From positions 18,401 through 82,400 of the forward strand of contig JAJFUG010000045.1 in the NCBI GenBank assembly GCA_021372515.1: a DNA stretch of 64,000 nucleotides, in the 5' to 3' direction. The first letter of the stretch is position 1. Each line of letters opens with the position of its first letter. The notes under the pieces are model-generated. The model searched no databases. It was not told the origin of the DNA and was given only the letters and a program-made list of their open reading frames with translations. A program made the position numbers and the translations under genes. The DNA comes from a bacterium. GTDB lineage: Bacteria; Gemmatimonadota; Glassbacteria; GWA2-58-10. Below are positions 53,501 to 60,895 of this stretch, piece by piece.

Positions 53501-55702
53501 GGCATCATCCCGCAACAGCAGTTCGATCCTCTGCTCCAGTTGCGGCATGTCCTCGGGGAAAACGAACCTGTCGATCCCGCCTCCCACCAGTTCCTCCGGC
53601 GTGTAGCCGGTGATCCGCTCGATGGCCGGGCTGATGTAGCTTATTTTCCTGTCTGTATCCATGGAGTATATGACATCGCTGATGTTCTCCACCAGGTCGC
53701 GGTAGGTCTCCTCCGAGCGACGCAGGGCCTGCTGCGACAACACCCGCTCGGTGATATCCTCATGCGCCACGACCGCGCGGGCCGGTATACCCCCCGTAAA
53801 ACGGGTGACCCGCAGGTTGAACCAGCGTTCGCGCTCCGGCGAATGGCAGGAGTACTCCAGCTCGAATTTGTCCTTTTTACCGGCCAGCACGTCCCGAATG
53901 CCCCCGGCCGCCAGGCGGGCCTCCCTTTCGGATCCACCGTGCACCCGGTCGCAAATTTCGAGGTAGTTCATCCCCACATGCTCGCCCCGGTCGCCCCCGT
54001 TGGCCGTGGCAAACTCTTTCCAGGCCCGGTTCACATACATGATCCGGCCGGAGGCCTCCACTATCGCGATGTGGGCCGAAAGCGAGTCGACCGTGGAGCG
54101 GATGAAAACCTCGCTTTCGCGGAGCGCCTCCTCGGCCCTCTTGCGCTCGTCTATGTCGGTCAGGACACCCTGAATCCCCTGCGGGACTTTGTTTTCATCG
54201 TAGAACGGGCGGCAGGCCGCCCGCACCCAGTGCGAGCGTCCCTCCCTGGTGAGGAGCCGTATCTCGGTGATATCCTCTTTACCCGAAAGCAGCACCTGGA
54301 CAAATGCTTCCGCCCGCTGCCTGTCATCCGGCCAGATGACATCCTCGTACATCCGCCCGAGAAGGCTTTCCGGCTCGAACCCTAGGATGAGCTTGATCGC
54401 CGGGCTGACATATTCGATCAGTCCCTGGGCGTCAAGAGTGAACAGGGTTTCGCTGATGTTTTCCACCAACTGGCGGTATTTTTCCTCCGAGCGGCGCAGC
54501 ACCTCCTCGAAACGAATCCTCTCGGTCATGTCGGTGAACACTCCCACCATCCCCGCGACCCGCCCCTCTGAGTCGTAATAGGTGGCCTTGTGGAAAACCA
54601 CCTGATGCTCCTGGCCGTCCGCAGCCCGGACCACCGACTCGTAAGTCTGGGTTCCCGGGTTCTTCAGCAGCATCTGGTCGAAGCTATGGTGGTGACGGGC
54701 GTGCTCATCGAAGAAGGTCTGGAACACCGTCCGGCCGATCAGCTGGTCGCGCTTGATCCCGACAAATTCCTCGAAGGCGCGGTTGCAGCCCTGGTAGCAC
54801 CCGTGGATATCCTTGTAGAATACCGGGCTGGGGATCGTGTCGATCAGGCGCTGAGAGAAATCGGCCTGCTGCTCGAGGTTGTTTATGCTTTCCCTGTGCC
54901 GGGTGATGTCGCGGGCGATGGTCAGCACCGCGGGCTGCTCGTGGAAGCGGATGATCACGCTGCTGAGTTCCACCGCCATGATCGACCCATCCTTGCGCCG
55001 GTGCTCGGTTTCGACCAGCAGGCGTCCCTTTGCCACAAGCTCTTTCTGACGCTCGGGGAAAAGAGCGGCGTTCCGGGCGGTGTCGAGGTCGAGCGGGGAA
55101 AGTCCGAGCAGTTCCTCGCGGGTATAACCCAGACGCTCATGGGCCAGGTGGTTGCACTCCAGGAAACGGCCCCCCAGATCATGGATCAGAATCGCATCCC
55201 CGGCGTTTTCGAACAGGGTGCGATAGAGGTTGTCCGATTCCTCCAGCTCCCGTTCGGCCCTTTTGCTGGCGGTTATATCCAGGATCACCGAGTACAGCAG
55301 GGGACGGCCCTCGCCGTGCAGGGGGGCGCTCACCACCTCCACGTCCCGCAGCGACCCGTCCGCCAGACGGTGCCGGCAGATAAAGCGCCCGCCCTCGCTT
55401 CCGGCCTTGCGCATGTCCTCCCACAGCCGCTCTTCCGGCTTGCCGTTGATTGCGCCGATTGTCAGCTCGAGCATCCGCTCGCGGCTGTAACCGTAGAAAC
55501 GCAGGGCCTCCTCGTTGGCATCCACGATCCGGCCGTCCGCCGGGTCGATGATCAGCATCACCAGGCTGCCGACCTGGAACAGCACCGACAGGTCGCTGCC
55601 GGGCGCATCCAGCGACACAGCCTGGCATACCTCAGCCCCGGCCTCTTTTATCTTCCGCCCGCTCCTGCTCTTTTCGCCTGTCTTTGAACTCTTTTTTTCC
55701 AT
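50573..55702 (-). CDS. Giant soluble sensor histidine kinase with seven PAS and three GAF domains
   Basis: A 1709-residue protein without a clear membrane helix. Approximate order: six PAS domains (35-155, 155-280, 280-405, 405-530, 530-665, 665-785), two GAF domains (785-965, 965-1145), a seventh PAS (1145-1275), a coiled coil (1275-1325), a third GAF (1325-1490), then HisKA with GITHEINQPLNAIK (about 1500) and an HATPase ending FSVMLPL with VRDNGPGF and GTGLGLAIV. Several GAF regions carry conserved cysteines, so ligand or redox sensing is possible. Its ribosome site is weak (GAGTACAAG). It pairs with the overlapping NtrC-type regulator. Confidence 0.93.
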   Translation of the reverse strand: MEKKSSKTGEKSRSGRKIKEAGAEVCQAVSLDAPGSDLSVLFQVGSLVMLIIDPADGRIVDANEEALRFYGYSRERMLELTIGAINGKPEERLWEDMRKAGSEGGRFICRHRLADGSLRDVEVVSAPLHGEGRPLLYSVILDITASKRAERELEESDNLYRTLFENAGDAILIHDLGGRFLECNHLAHERLGYTREELLGLSPLDLDTARNAALFPERQKELVAKGRLLVETEHRRKDGSIMAVELSSVIIRFHEQPAVLTIARDITRHRESINNLEQQADFSQRLIDTIPSPVFYKDIHGCYQGCNRAFEEFVGIKRDQLIGRTVFQTFFDEHARHHHSFDQMLLKNPGTQTYESVVRAADGQEHQVVFHKATYYDSEGRVAGMVGVFTDMTERIRFEEVLRRSEEKYRQLVENISETLFTLDAQGLIEYVSPAIKLILGFEPESLLGRMYEDVIWPDDRQRAEAFVQVLLSGKEDITEIRLLTREGRSHWVRAACRPFYDENKVPQGIQGVLTDIDERKRAEEALRESEVFIRSTVDSLSAHIAIVEASGRIMYVNRAWKEFATANGGDRGEHVGMNYLEICDRVHGGSEREARLAAGGIRDVLAGKKDKFELEYSCHSPERERWFNLRVTRFTGGIPARAVVAHEDITERVLSQQALRRSEETYRDLVENISDVIYSMDTDRKISYISPAIERITGYTPEELVGGGIDRFVFPEDMPQLEQRIELLLRDDAEPAEYRIRTRAGGTRWIRAVSTRVVQNGQVVGLRGRLTDITERKRAEEAIQTLVESSVGTIGQEFFDRIVGTLCRWLGADVGVIGELVGPSRLHPLSMMVDGGYVQVDDYDLAGTPCEKVYAGGFKYYREKITELFPRNEELRRLGAEGYIGIPLTAKDGRPIGIINAVFRRVTNLPRRAQDVLSIIAARASAELEHKKLKELLSVESRLNSSFAELSSRLIQNSSLESISATVLDYVRGLTGSPAGFAGFIDARSGSLNIPAATNDIVKLEPGLSKSIEIKEFTGPWGPCLRDCNPVIANSAESFAGYGTVPEDHIDIGRFIAVPALIDGEPVGVIAAANAKEDYTQEHRVILERVATLYALAIKRRRAEEQVRKLSVAVEQSPTSIVITDSTGAIEYVNPKFSQLTGYSFDEALGQNPRILKTSGTPAETHRVLWETIMAGREWKGEFLNRKKNGELFWEMASIAPVKNENGEITHFIGVKKDITDLKQAEEKLQKAHDELEERVQERTRELIQANVELKKEVNERQRAEVALKLERSKLEMMLSQKSLLAEIASRLNSAESFSEVTGFLLDDIRQTMHLDSACLFRFGENQSAVSLLSAGAGPTGNETVVCPGTLALNEDNTPGLLVTVLKNEVYFIHNVTEAVGKEREYFEKRGIQALLACPLALAGQVKGLLLFVHHKLHFWVPEEINLFTTIADMVVGAWERNLQVHELIEAERKRTEATRLAEQSSRLASIGVMAGGITHEINQPLNAIKLTADSVVLWIQRNPVEIPGKMVEKFKKVSEHVSRIDEIIKHMRQFWVAPTQSPPGVFDLHDTVCSALDLIENQIGSHGIHLETVYCREPLKVQGARINLEQIVINLVVNAMQALDETSRNDKFILVKTVRVGDKVRIEVRDNGPGFPAEMADRLFDPFYSTKKPGQGTGLGLAIVKRFVDEMRGRVEAAPVPEGGAVFSVMLPLLTERNLRTDANSSR

Positions 55703-56022
55703 CTTGTACTCAGCACGACAGTGAAACCGGTTTTGGATGATACGGGATACAACGTGCCACCGAGAAAGGCCATGTTTATAACACCAAGGCCATCAGGATT
55801 TTACCTGACCCGCAATCGCGCATTTCAAGGCTCGATCTTGTTAAGCTTATAGAAATTATACAATAAAGACAAGTACCTCCGGCAAACGGGCGGGCTTCTC
55901 CGGTGACCCACCCGGCACACTTCCAAGTACCGGGCGTTGACCGAACGGGTTCGGGACGCTATCTTTACAGCGCACTCCGCCGCAGCCTGTCAACCGTCCC
56001 AACCCCAGACCGGGAGAAAACG
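55703..56022. other. Divergent intergenic region between the kinase and GH172-type genes
   Basis: 320 bp with no credible gene. An AT-rich patch at 55838-55864 has TTGTTA and TACAAT 15 bp apart on the plus strand, a poor promoter for the GH172-type gene. On the minus strand TATAAA near 55780 could be a -10 element for the kinase but lacks a clear -35. No sigma-54 site with both GG and GC elements was found. Confidence 0.4.
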
Positions 56023-57216
56023 ATGCGGATCGCTCGCGCCCTGATTCTCAGCCTCGTCCTCAGCCTGATCGCCGCCGCCGTCCTCGCCGCCCAAAGCTTC
56101 GGCGACCTGAAAGACCTGGCCCGGATCAAGAACGACGTGAAAAGCAAACGGGTCTCGAGCTACGACCGCAACGGCGGCAATAACGATTTCCTGAAAATCC
56201 CGGCCGGGACCACCGCCGAACTGTTCAATGTCAAGGGCGCCGGGATCATCACCCACATCTGGGTCACGGTGAACCACGATGACCCGCTGTCGCGGCGCAA
56301 CCTGATCCTCAGGATGTACTGGGACGGCGAGACCGAGCCCAGCGTCCAGGCCCCTCTGGGCGATTTCTTCGGCCAGGGCTGGGGCGAGTTCTACAACTAT
56401 GTCACCCCCTACCTCTCCGCCGGGCCGGGCGGCGGACGGGCCATGGTCTGCTATTTCCCGATGCCGTTTGCCGCTGGCGCCCGGATCACCCTGCAGAACG
56501 ACTCGGACACGGATGTCCAGGCTTTCTACTACTACGTGGACTACGAGGTCCACCCCAAGCTGGAAGCCGACCTGGGGCGCTTCCACGCCTGGTGGAACCA
56601 CCGCATCACCCCGGCCGACCCCAAGGGCGAGAACGAGTGGGATGTACTCTGGCCGCAGGGGCACAACACGACCGGCGACAGCAACTACGTGTTCATGGAG
56701 ACCACCGGAAGCGGCCAGTATGTGGGGGTCAACTACTATGTGACCAGCCCCCAGCCGATGTGGTACGGCGAGGGTGACGACATGTTCTTCATCGACGGCG
56801 AAAAGTGGCCCGCCAGCCTTCAGGGCACCGGGACCGAGGACTATTTCAACATGAGCTGGTGCCCCAAGGAACTCTACAACCACCCCTACTACGGCCTGGC
56901 CCGGATCAACAACGAGACCGACTGGCTGGGGCGCAGCCACTGCTACCGTTTCCACATCCAGGACCCGGTGCGCTTCAGCAAATCGCTGCGCGCCACCATA
57001 GAGCACGGCCACGACAACACCCTGACCCTGGAGCTGGCCACGGTGGCCTACTGGTACCAGAGCGAGCCGCACAAGCCGTTCCCTGCCATCGGCGACCGGA
57101 CCTCGCGCAAGCCCATGCCCGTGCCGACCGGTGTGGAGATACTTCGCTGGCGCGATGCCTGGCGCAAGAGCCTGGGCAACGGCCAGCAACTCTGGGGTGA
57201 TGAGGAAAAAAAATAA
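56023..57216 (+). CDS. Secreted DUF2961 (GH172-type) glycoside hydrolase
   Basis: A 397-residue protein with a signal peptide (RIARALILSLVLSLIAAAVLAAQ). It has the DUF2961 double-jelly-roll patterns KIPAGTTAELFNVKGAGIITHIWVTV, LRMYWDGETEPSVQAPLGDFFGQGWGE, GTGTEDYFNMSW and YGLARINNETDW. The family was later named GH172, whose known members act on alpha-D-fructofuranosides and D-arabinofuranosides; the GTGTEDYF glutamate is an expected catalytic residue. GGGAGAAAACG precedes ATG 56023. It is 48 bp from the isomerase gene, with which it is probably transcribed. The substrate is inferred. Confidence 0.85.
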   Translation: MRIARALILSLVLSLIAAAVLAAQSFGDLKDLARIKNDVKSKRVSSYDRNGGNNDFLKIPAGTTAELFNVKGAGIITHIWVTVNHDDPLSRRNLILRMYWDGETEPSVQAPLGDFFGQGWGEFYNYVTPYLSAGPGGGRAMVCYFPMPFAAGARITLQNDSDTDVQAFYYYVDYEVHPKLEADLGRFHAWWNHRITPADPKGENEWDVLWPQGHNTTGDSNYVFMETTGSGQYVGVNYYVTSPQPMWYGEGDDMFFIDGEKWPASLQGTGTEDYFNMSWCPKELYNHPYYGLARINNETDWLGRSHCYRFHIQDPVRFSKSLRATIEHGHDNTLTLELATVAYWYQSEPHKPFPAIGDRTSRKPMPVPTGVEILRWRDAWRKSLGNGQQLWGDEEKK

Positions 57217-57264
57217 CCCGACCCGTTCCCGACTGACAAGGCAACCTTTACAGGGGGCAGTCCG

Positions 57265-59037
57265 ATGCTGAAGTGGGACAAAGCCGTGTTCTCCGGCCCG
57301 GAGATGCTGAAACCGGGGCCGAAAGAGGCGATCCTCGTGGCCAACGGCGACCGTCGCCGCACAGCCAACCTTTCCTGCCAGAAAGCTCAGTTAGAGTGCG
57401 AGAGGCAGCTCCGCGCCGCGTTCGAGAAACAGGGCTGGAAGCTGCTGCGCGCCCACCCCGAGGTGGACCCGGAGCTGGGCCACTGTTTCATCGAGACCCA
57501 GGCCCAGGGCCGCGACATCTTCGCCCGCATTCCCAAGGACACCCCGCTGGTGGTGGCCGAGGCGGTCTGGCAGTACTCCAACCACGTGGCCTACAACCTC
57601 TGGGAGCACCGCGGGCCGATCCTGGTCGCCTCGAATTTCGACGGCCAGTGGCCGGGGCTGGTCGGCGCGCTGGGCCTGGCCGCCTGCCTGACCAAGCACG
57701 CCTGGGCCCGCGACCAGAAAGGCCACAGCCTGCTCTGGAGCAGTGAGGAGTTCAAGGACAAGGAAAGTGTGAAAAAGCTCAAGGAATGGCTGGCCAAGGG
57801 TGCGATCACGCACGACATGTCGCACGCGCGCGAGTTCGGCGAGGCGGATAAGGCTCTGCTTCCGGCGGTCAGGTTCGGCGAGGCCGCGGCCGGGGATTTC
57901 CGGGCCCGCCCCCGGATCATCGGCCTCTACGACCCGCTCTGCATGGGCATGATCAACGCCGCGTTCGATGAGCACGACATGCTCGGCCTGGGCATCCAAT
58001 TGCGCCGCCTGAACCAGAGCGACCTTTACGCCCGCATGCAGGACATCCCGCGCCGCGAGGCCCTGGGCTATATCAAGTGGCTGGTGGACCGCGGGTTCAA
58101 GCTCACGATCGGCTCCGACCCGTTCCGCGAGATCACCGAGTCGGCGGTGGTGGAGAGCGGACGGATGTACGCCGCCATGGCCCGTCACCTGGCCGAGGAA
58201 CGCCTGGACGGCCTGGGCATCCCCTACCAGCTGGGCCTGGCCCGCCTGACCGCGGCCAGCGACCTGGCCGAGGCCATGCTCAACAGCTCCGACCGTCCGC
58301 CCGTCGAGTACCGCGGCGCCACGGTCATGCCCGGCGAGCCGATCATGTGCGCCAACGAGGCCGACATGGGCTGCGCCGTGGACCAGACCCTGAGCAAGTT
58401 CATCTACCGCGCCAGCGGCCTGCCCCCACGGCTCTGGGAGACCACGCAGCACGATGTCCGCTGGGGCGAGACCTACAAGGGCCAGGCGAAGTTCACGGGC
58501 AAGGGCAAGCTGAAAGTTGAAGCGTTCCTCTGGGCCTTCGAGCTGAGCGGCAACACCCCGGCCGGCCACGCCGAGCGAGGCTGGGCTGATATGGAGGCCA
58601 CGCGCCAGGCCTATGAGTTCTTCGTCGAGGGCGGAATCTGCACCAAGTGCACGGCCCGTCCGGGCGAGCTGGTCTGGAGCCGGGTGTACGTGGACGGCGG
58701 ACGGTTCTGCCTGGATGTGGGACGCGGGGCCGCGCTGGAGCTGCCCGAGGCCGAGAGCCGCCGCCGCTGGGACGCCACCACCGAGCAGTGGCCGCTGATG
58801 CACGCCCTGCTGTACGGAGTCAGCCGCGACCAGCTCATGGCCCGTCACCGCAGCAACCACATAACCGTGAGCTACGCCCCCGACCCGGAGAGCGCCAACT
58901 CCATCGCCATTGCCAAGGCGGCCATGGCGCGCGCCCTGGGAATGAAAGTGTTCCTCTGCGGCGACTTTTCCGCTGAGGCCAGCCTGAGCCACAAGGCGGC
59001 TAAGGGCCTGCCCGTGGAGGGGCCGTTCGAGAAGTAG
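57265..59037 (+). CDS. L-fucose/D-arabinose isomerase-fold protein
   Basis: A 590-residue cytosolic protein (no signal peptide) resembling fucose/arabinose isomerase-type proteins by length and alpha/beta layout: ILVASNFDGQWPGLVGALGLAACL, IIGLYDPLCMGMINAAFDEHDMLGLGI, ITESAVVESGRMYAAM, and a late HRSNHITVSYAPD segment with histidines near metal-ligand positions. L-fucose isomerases also convert D-arabinose to D-ribulose, which suits the GH172-type neighbour. Catalytic Glu/Asp assignment is not certain from sequence alone. GGGGGCAG precedes the ATG. Confidence 0.7.
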   Translation: MLKWDKAVFSGPEMLKPGPKEAILVANGDRRRTANLSCQKAQLECERQLRAAFEKQGWKLLRAHPEVDPELGHCFIETQAQGRDIFARIPKDTPLVVAEAVWQYSNHVAYNLWEHRGPILVASNFDGQWPGLVGALGLAACLTKHAWARDQKGHSLLWSSEEFKDKESVKKLKEWLAKGAITHDMSHAREFGEADKALLPAVRFGEAAAGDFRARPRIIGLYDPLCMGMINAAFDEHDMLGLGIQLRRLNQSDLYARMQDIPRREALGYIKWLVDRGFKLTIGSDPFREITESAVVESGRMYAAMARHLAEERLDGLGIPYQLGLARLTAASDLAEAMLNSSDRPPVEYRGATVMPGEPIMCANEADMGCAVDQTLSKFIYRASGLPPRLWETTQHDVRWGETYKGQAKFTGKGKLKVEAFLWAFELSGNTPAGHAERGWADMEATRQAYEFFVEGGICTKCTARPGELVWSRVYVDGGRFCLDVGRGAALELPEAESRRRWDATTEQWPLMHALLYGVSRDQLMARHRSNHITVSYAPDPESANSIAIAKAAMARALGMKVFLCGDFSAEASLSHKAAKGLPVEGPFEK

Positions 59038-59110
59038 GCTGGAGGTTTCCCCCGTTGCCCAAAGAGGGAAAGACGGTGGATGGCCTGTGCAGCGCCCACC
59101 GGCGCTGTCG

Positions 59111-59189
59111 TAGGGGCGGGATATATCCCGCCCGCAGGCTTTACACACCCCGCCCGCGCCTGCGGCGCGGGCGCCCCTCTCGAGAGGGG
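59111..59189 (+). repeat. Diverged palindromic element, nested hairpins
   Basis: Outer TAGGGGCG and CGCCCCTC ends resemble the 54-bp element, but the inside differs: a perfect palindrome GGCGGGATATATCCCGCC, a hairpin GCCCGCGCC/GGCGCGGGC, and then the palindrome CCCCTCTCGAGAGGGG (59174-59189). It lies 70 bp after the isomerase gene. The relation to the other copies is by ends and architecture only. Confidence 0.55.
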
Positions 59190-59226
59190 ACTAAAGCCAA
59201 GGCAGCCATAACATTGCAGCAAACGG

Positions 59227-59261
59227 AAGCGCCGGGGTGTGATGGTTGCGCCCCGGCGCTT
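59227..59261. terminator. Inverted repeat between convergent genes, possible bidirectional terminator
   Basis: A perfect 11-bp stem, AAGCGCCGGGG (59227-59237) with CCCCGGCGCTT (59251-59261) and a 13-base loop. T tracts are short on both strands. It separates the convergent isomerase and methyltransferase genes. Confidence 0.5.
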
Positions 59262-59290
59262 GTTGTGCCAATGCGTTGTGATTACTTCCC

Positions 59291-60133
59291 CTACCGTATC
59301 GCGCTCACGATCCCGCTGCGCGCGGGCGGGGGAAGGTCCGCCGGGCGGCAGTCGTAGTAGCGCTCGCGGGCGGCCTCCGGGGTCAGGAACTCCACCCGGC
59401 TGAAACCGGCCCCCTCCAGCAGCGCTTGCATCTCATCTCTGGTGAAAAAACTGACAAACGGCTCGCCCAGGCCCGCCACGTGCACGCCCAACTGCGAGAA
59501 AGACAGCTGTGCTCTGGCCTCGGGCGGCAGGAAAGTGAGCACTATCCGGCTGCCCGGCGGGAACGCGGCCACAGAGCGCAGGGTGGATTCTATCGCGGCC
59601 CGCTCCAGGTACATGCACACGCCAAGCCAGGAGAAAAAGGCCGGTGCATCGGGCTGGACCCCCTGACGGCGCAGACCCTCCAGCAGAGACTCGTGCGCGA
59701 AATCAATCTGGATGAAAGAAACGTTCGGGGGGATCGCAAGCCCGGCGGCGTCGAGGTGGGCGCGTTTCTCGGCCTGGGTGCCGGCATGGTCGACCTCCAG
59801 GATTTGCAGCCCCTTCGCCCACTCGGGCTGCCGCAGGGCGAACGTGTCGAACCCGGCGCCGAGGAGCACGTAACGGGTCACACCCCGTGCCACCGACTCC
59901 TGCAGGCAGTCCTCGGCGAAACGCGAGCGCAGCACCACGTGCGAGCGCAGGGCTATGTTCTCGGGGGTTTGGAAACGCTCGGGCGTCGAGCGTATCTTAC
60001 TTTCGGTCCCCTCGCCCAGCAGGCGCAAGGCCAGCGGGTCGTCCAGGATCAGCGGGCAGGCGTCGAATATCTGGTGGGCGGCGCGCAGGTAGGCGACGCC
60101 CACGGCGGTGCGGCTGGCTTGACGGTCTGTCAT
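59291..60133 (-). CDS. SAM-dependent methyltransferase, PPM/TIGR00027-like
   Basis: A 280-residue class I methyltransferase of the leucine-carboxyl/PPM-type: TAVGVAYLRAAHQ at the start, YVLLGAGFDTFALR (SAM motif I, about residues 88-101), LEVDHAGTQAEKRAHL, FFSWLGVCMYLE. Members methylate carboxyl groups or small molecules; the substrate is unknown. The ATG 60133 is clear. It is 70 bp downstream of another, non-homologous methyltransferase on the same strand. Confidence 0.82.
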   Translation of the reverse strand: MTDRQASRTAVGVAYLRAAHQIFDACPLILDDPLALRLLGEGTESKIRSTPERFQTPENIALRSHVVLRSRFAEDCLQESVARGVTRYVLLGAGFDTFALRQPEWAKGLQILEVDHAGTQAEKRAHLDAAGLAIPPNVSFIQIDFAHESLLEGLRRQGVQPDAPAFFSWLGVCMYLERAAIESTLRSVAAFPPGSRIVLTFLPPEARAQLSFSQLGVHVAGLGEPFVSFFTRDEMQALLEGAGFSRVEFLTPEAARERYYDCRPADLPPPARSGIVSAIR

Positions 60134-60202
60134 TTTTAGGGATACCTACGACGAGGTGAGAAGCAATCCAACGGAAGAGTCCGTATCACCCCTCTACAAT
60201 CT

Positions 60203-60841
60203 TTACGGCCTCATCCCTCCCTGCGCGAACTCCTCCATCTGCTCCTGGAGGGTTTTCTGACGCGCGTACACGGCCCGGAAACTATCCTTGAGGAACACTT
60301 TCTCCAGGCGGAAACTCTCCTGGCCCAGGCCTGCGGCCTGCATGTGAAGGCGGACCTCCTCGGGCTGCAGGCCGAACCCCATCTTGAGCGGCTCGCGCAG
60401 GTAGATCTGCCCGTTGGGCTTGAGCCGCGCGGCCAGGGCCTTGACCACCTCCGCGCGCGAGTCCGGGGCGATGTCGTGCAGCACGAAATGCACGAACACC
60501 ACGTCATACACCCCGCTCTCCAGGGCGGCGCTGAAAATGTCGCCCAGCACGAAATCCACATTGCCGAACGCGGCCAGCTCGGCCCGGGCGCACTCTAACC
60601 ATTTCTCGGAGATGTCCAGGCAGGTGAGCCGTCCACCGCCCGCGCTCAACGCGCGCGCCAGGTGAACGGCCGCCGCGCCGCTGCCGCTGCCGAAATCGAG
60701 CACCCGCTCGCTTCCCTTGAGCCTGAGCGAGCGCACATAGCTACCGTAGGAAAGGCTCCACAGGCGGTTGTTCACCACCCGCTCCACCTTGACCAGCCAT
60801 TCCGGGGGGTTGGTGTAGTCCACGTCGATTTTCCTTGTCAC
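60203..60841 (-). CDS. Class I SAM-dependent methyltransferase
   Basis: A 212-residue methyltransferase. Motif I is VLDFGSGSGAAAVHLA (about residues 48-63), motif II LTCLDISEKWLE, and a late FVHFVLHDIAPDSR followed by LKPNGQIYLREPL. It resembles ubiquinone/menaquinone and small-molecule methyltransferases, but no specific substrate can be assigned. The start is GTG 60839-60841 with AGGTAAA upstream. It sits between the GH127-like gene and the other methyltransferase. Confidence 0.8.
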   Translation of the reverse strand: MTRKIDVDYTNPPEWLVKVERVVNNRLWSLSYGSYVRSLRLKGSERVLDFGSGSGAAAVHLARALSAGGGRLTCLDISEKWLECARAELAAFGNVDFVLGDIFSAALESGVYDVVFVHFVLHDIAPDSRAEVVKALAARLKPNGQIYLREPLKMGFGLQPEEVRLHMQAAGLGQESFRLEKVFLKDSFRAVYARQKTLQEQMEEFAQGGMRP

Positions 60842-60895
60842 TTTACCTGGCGCGGAATTAAGAACCGCTCTAAAGATAGCACGCCGGGCCCGGTT

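Noticed and set aside
55703-56022. Sigma-54 promoter between the kinase and GH172-type genes
   Set aside because: A TGGCAC block on the minus strand near 55760 lacks the matching GC element at the correct distance.
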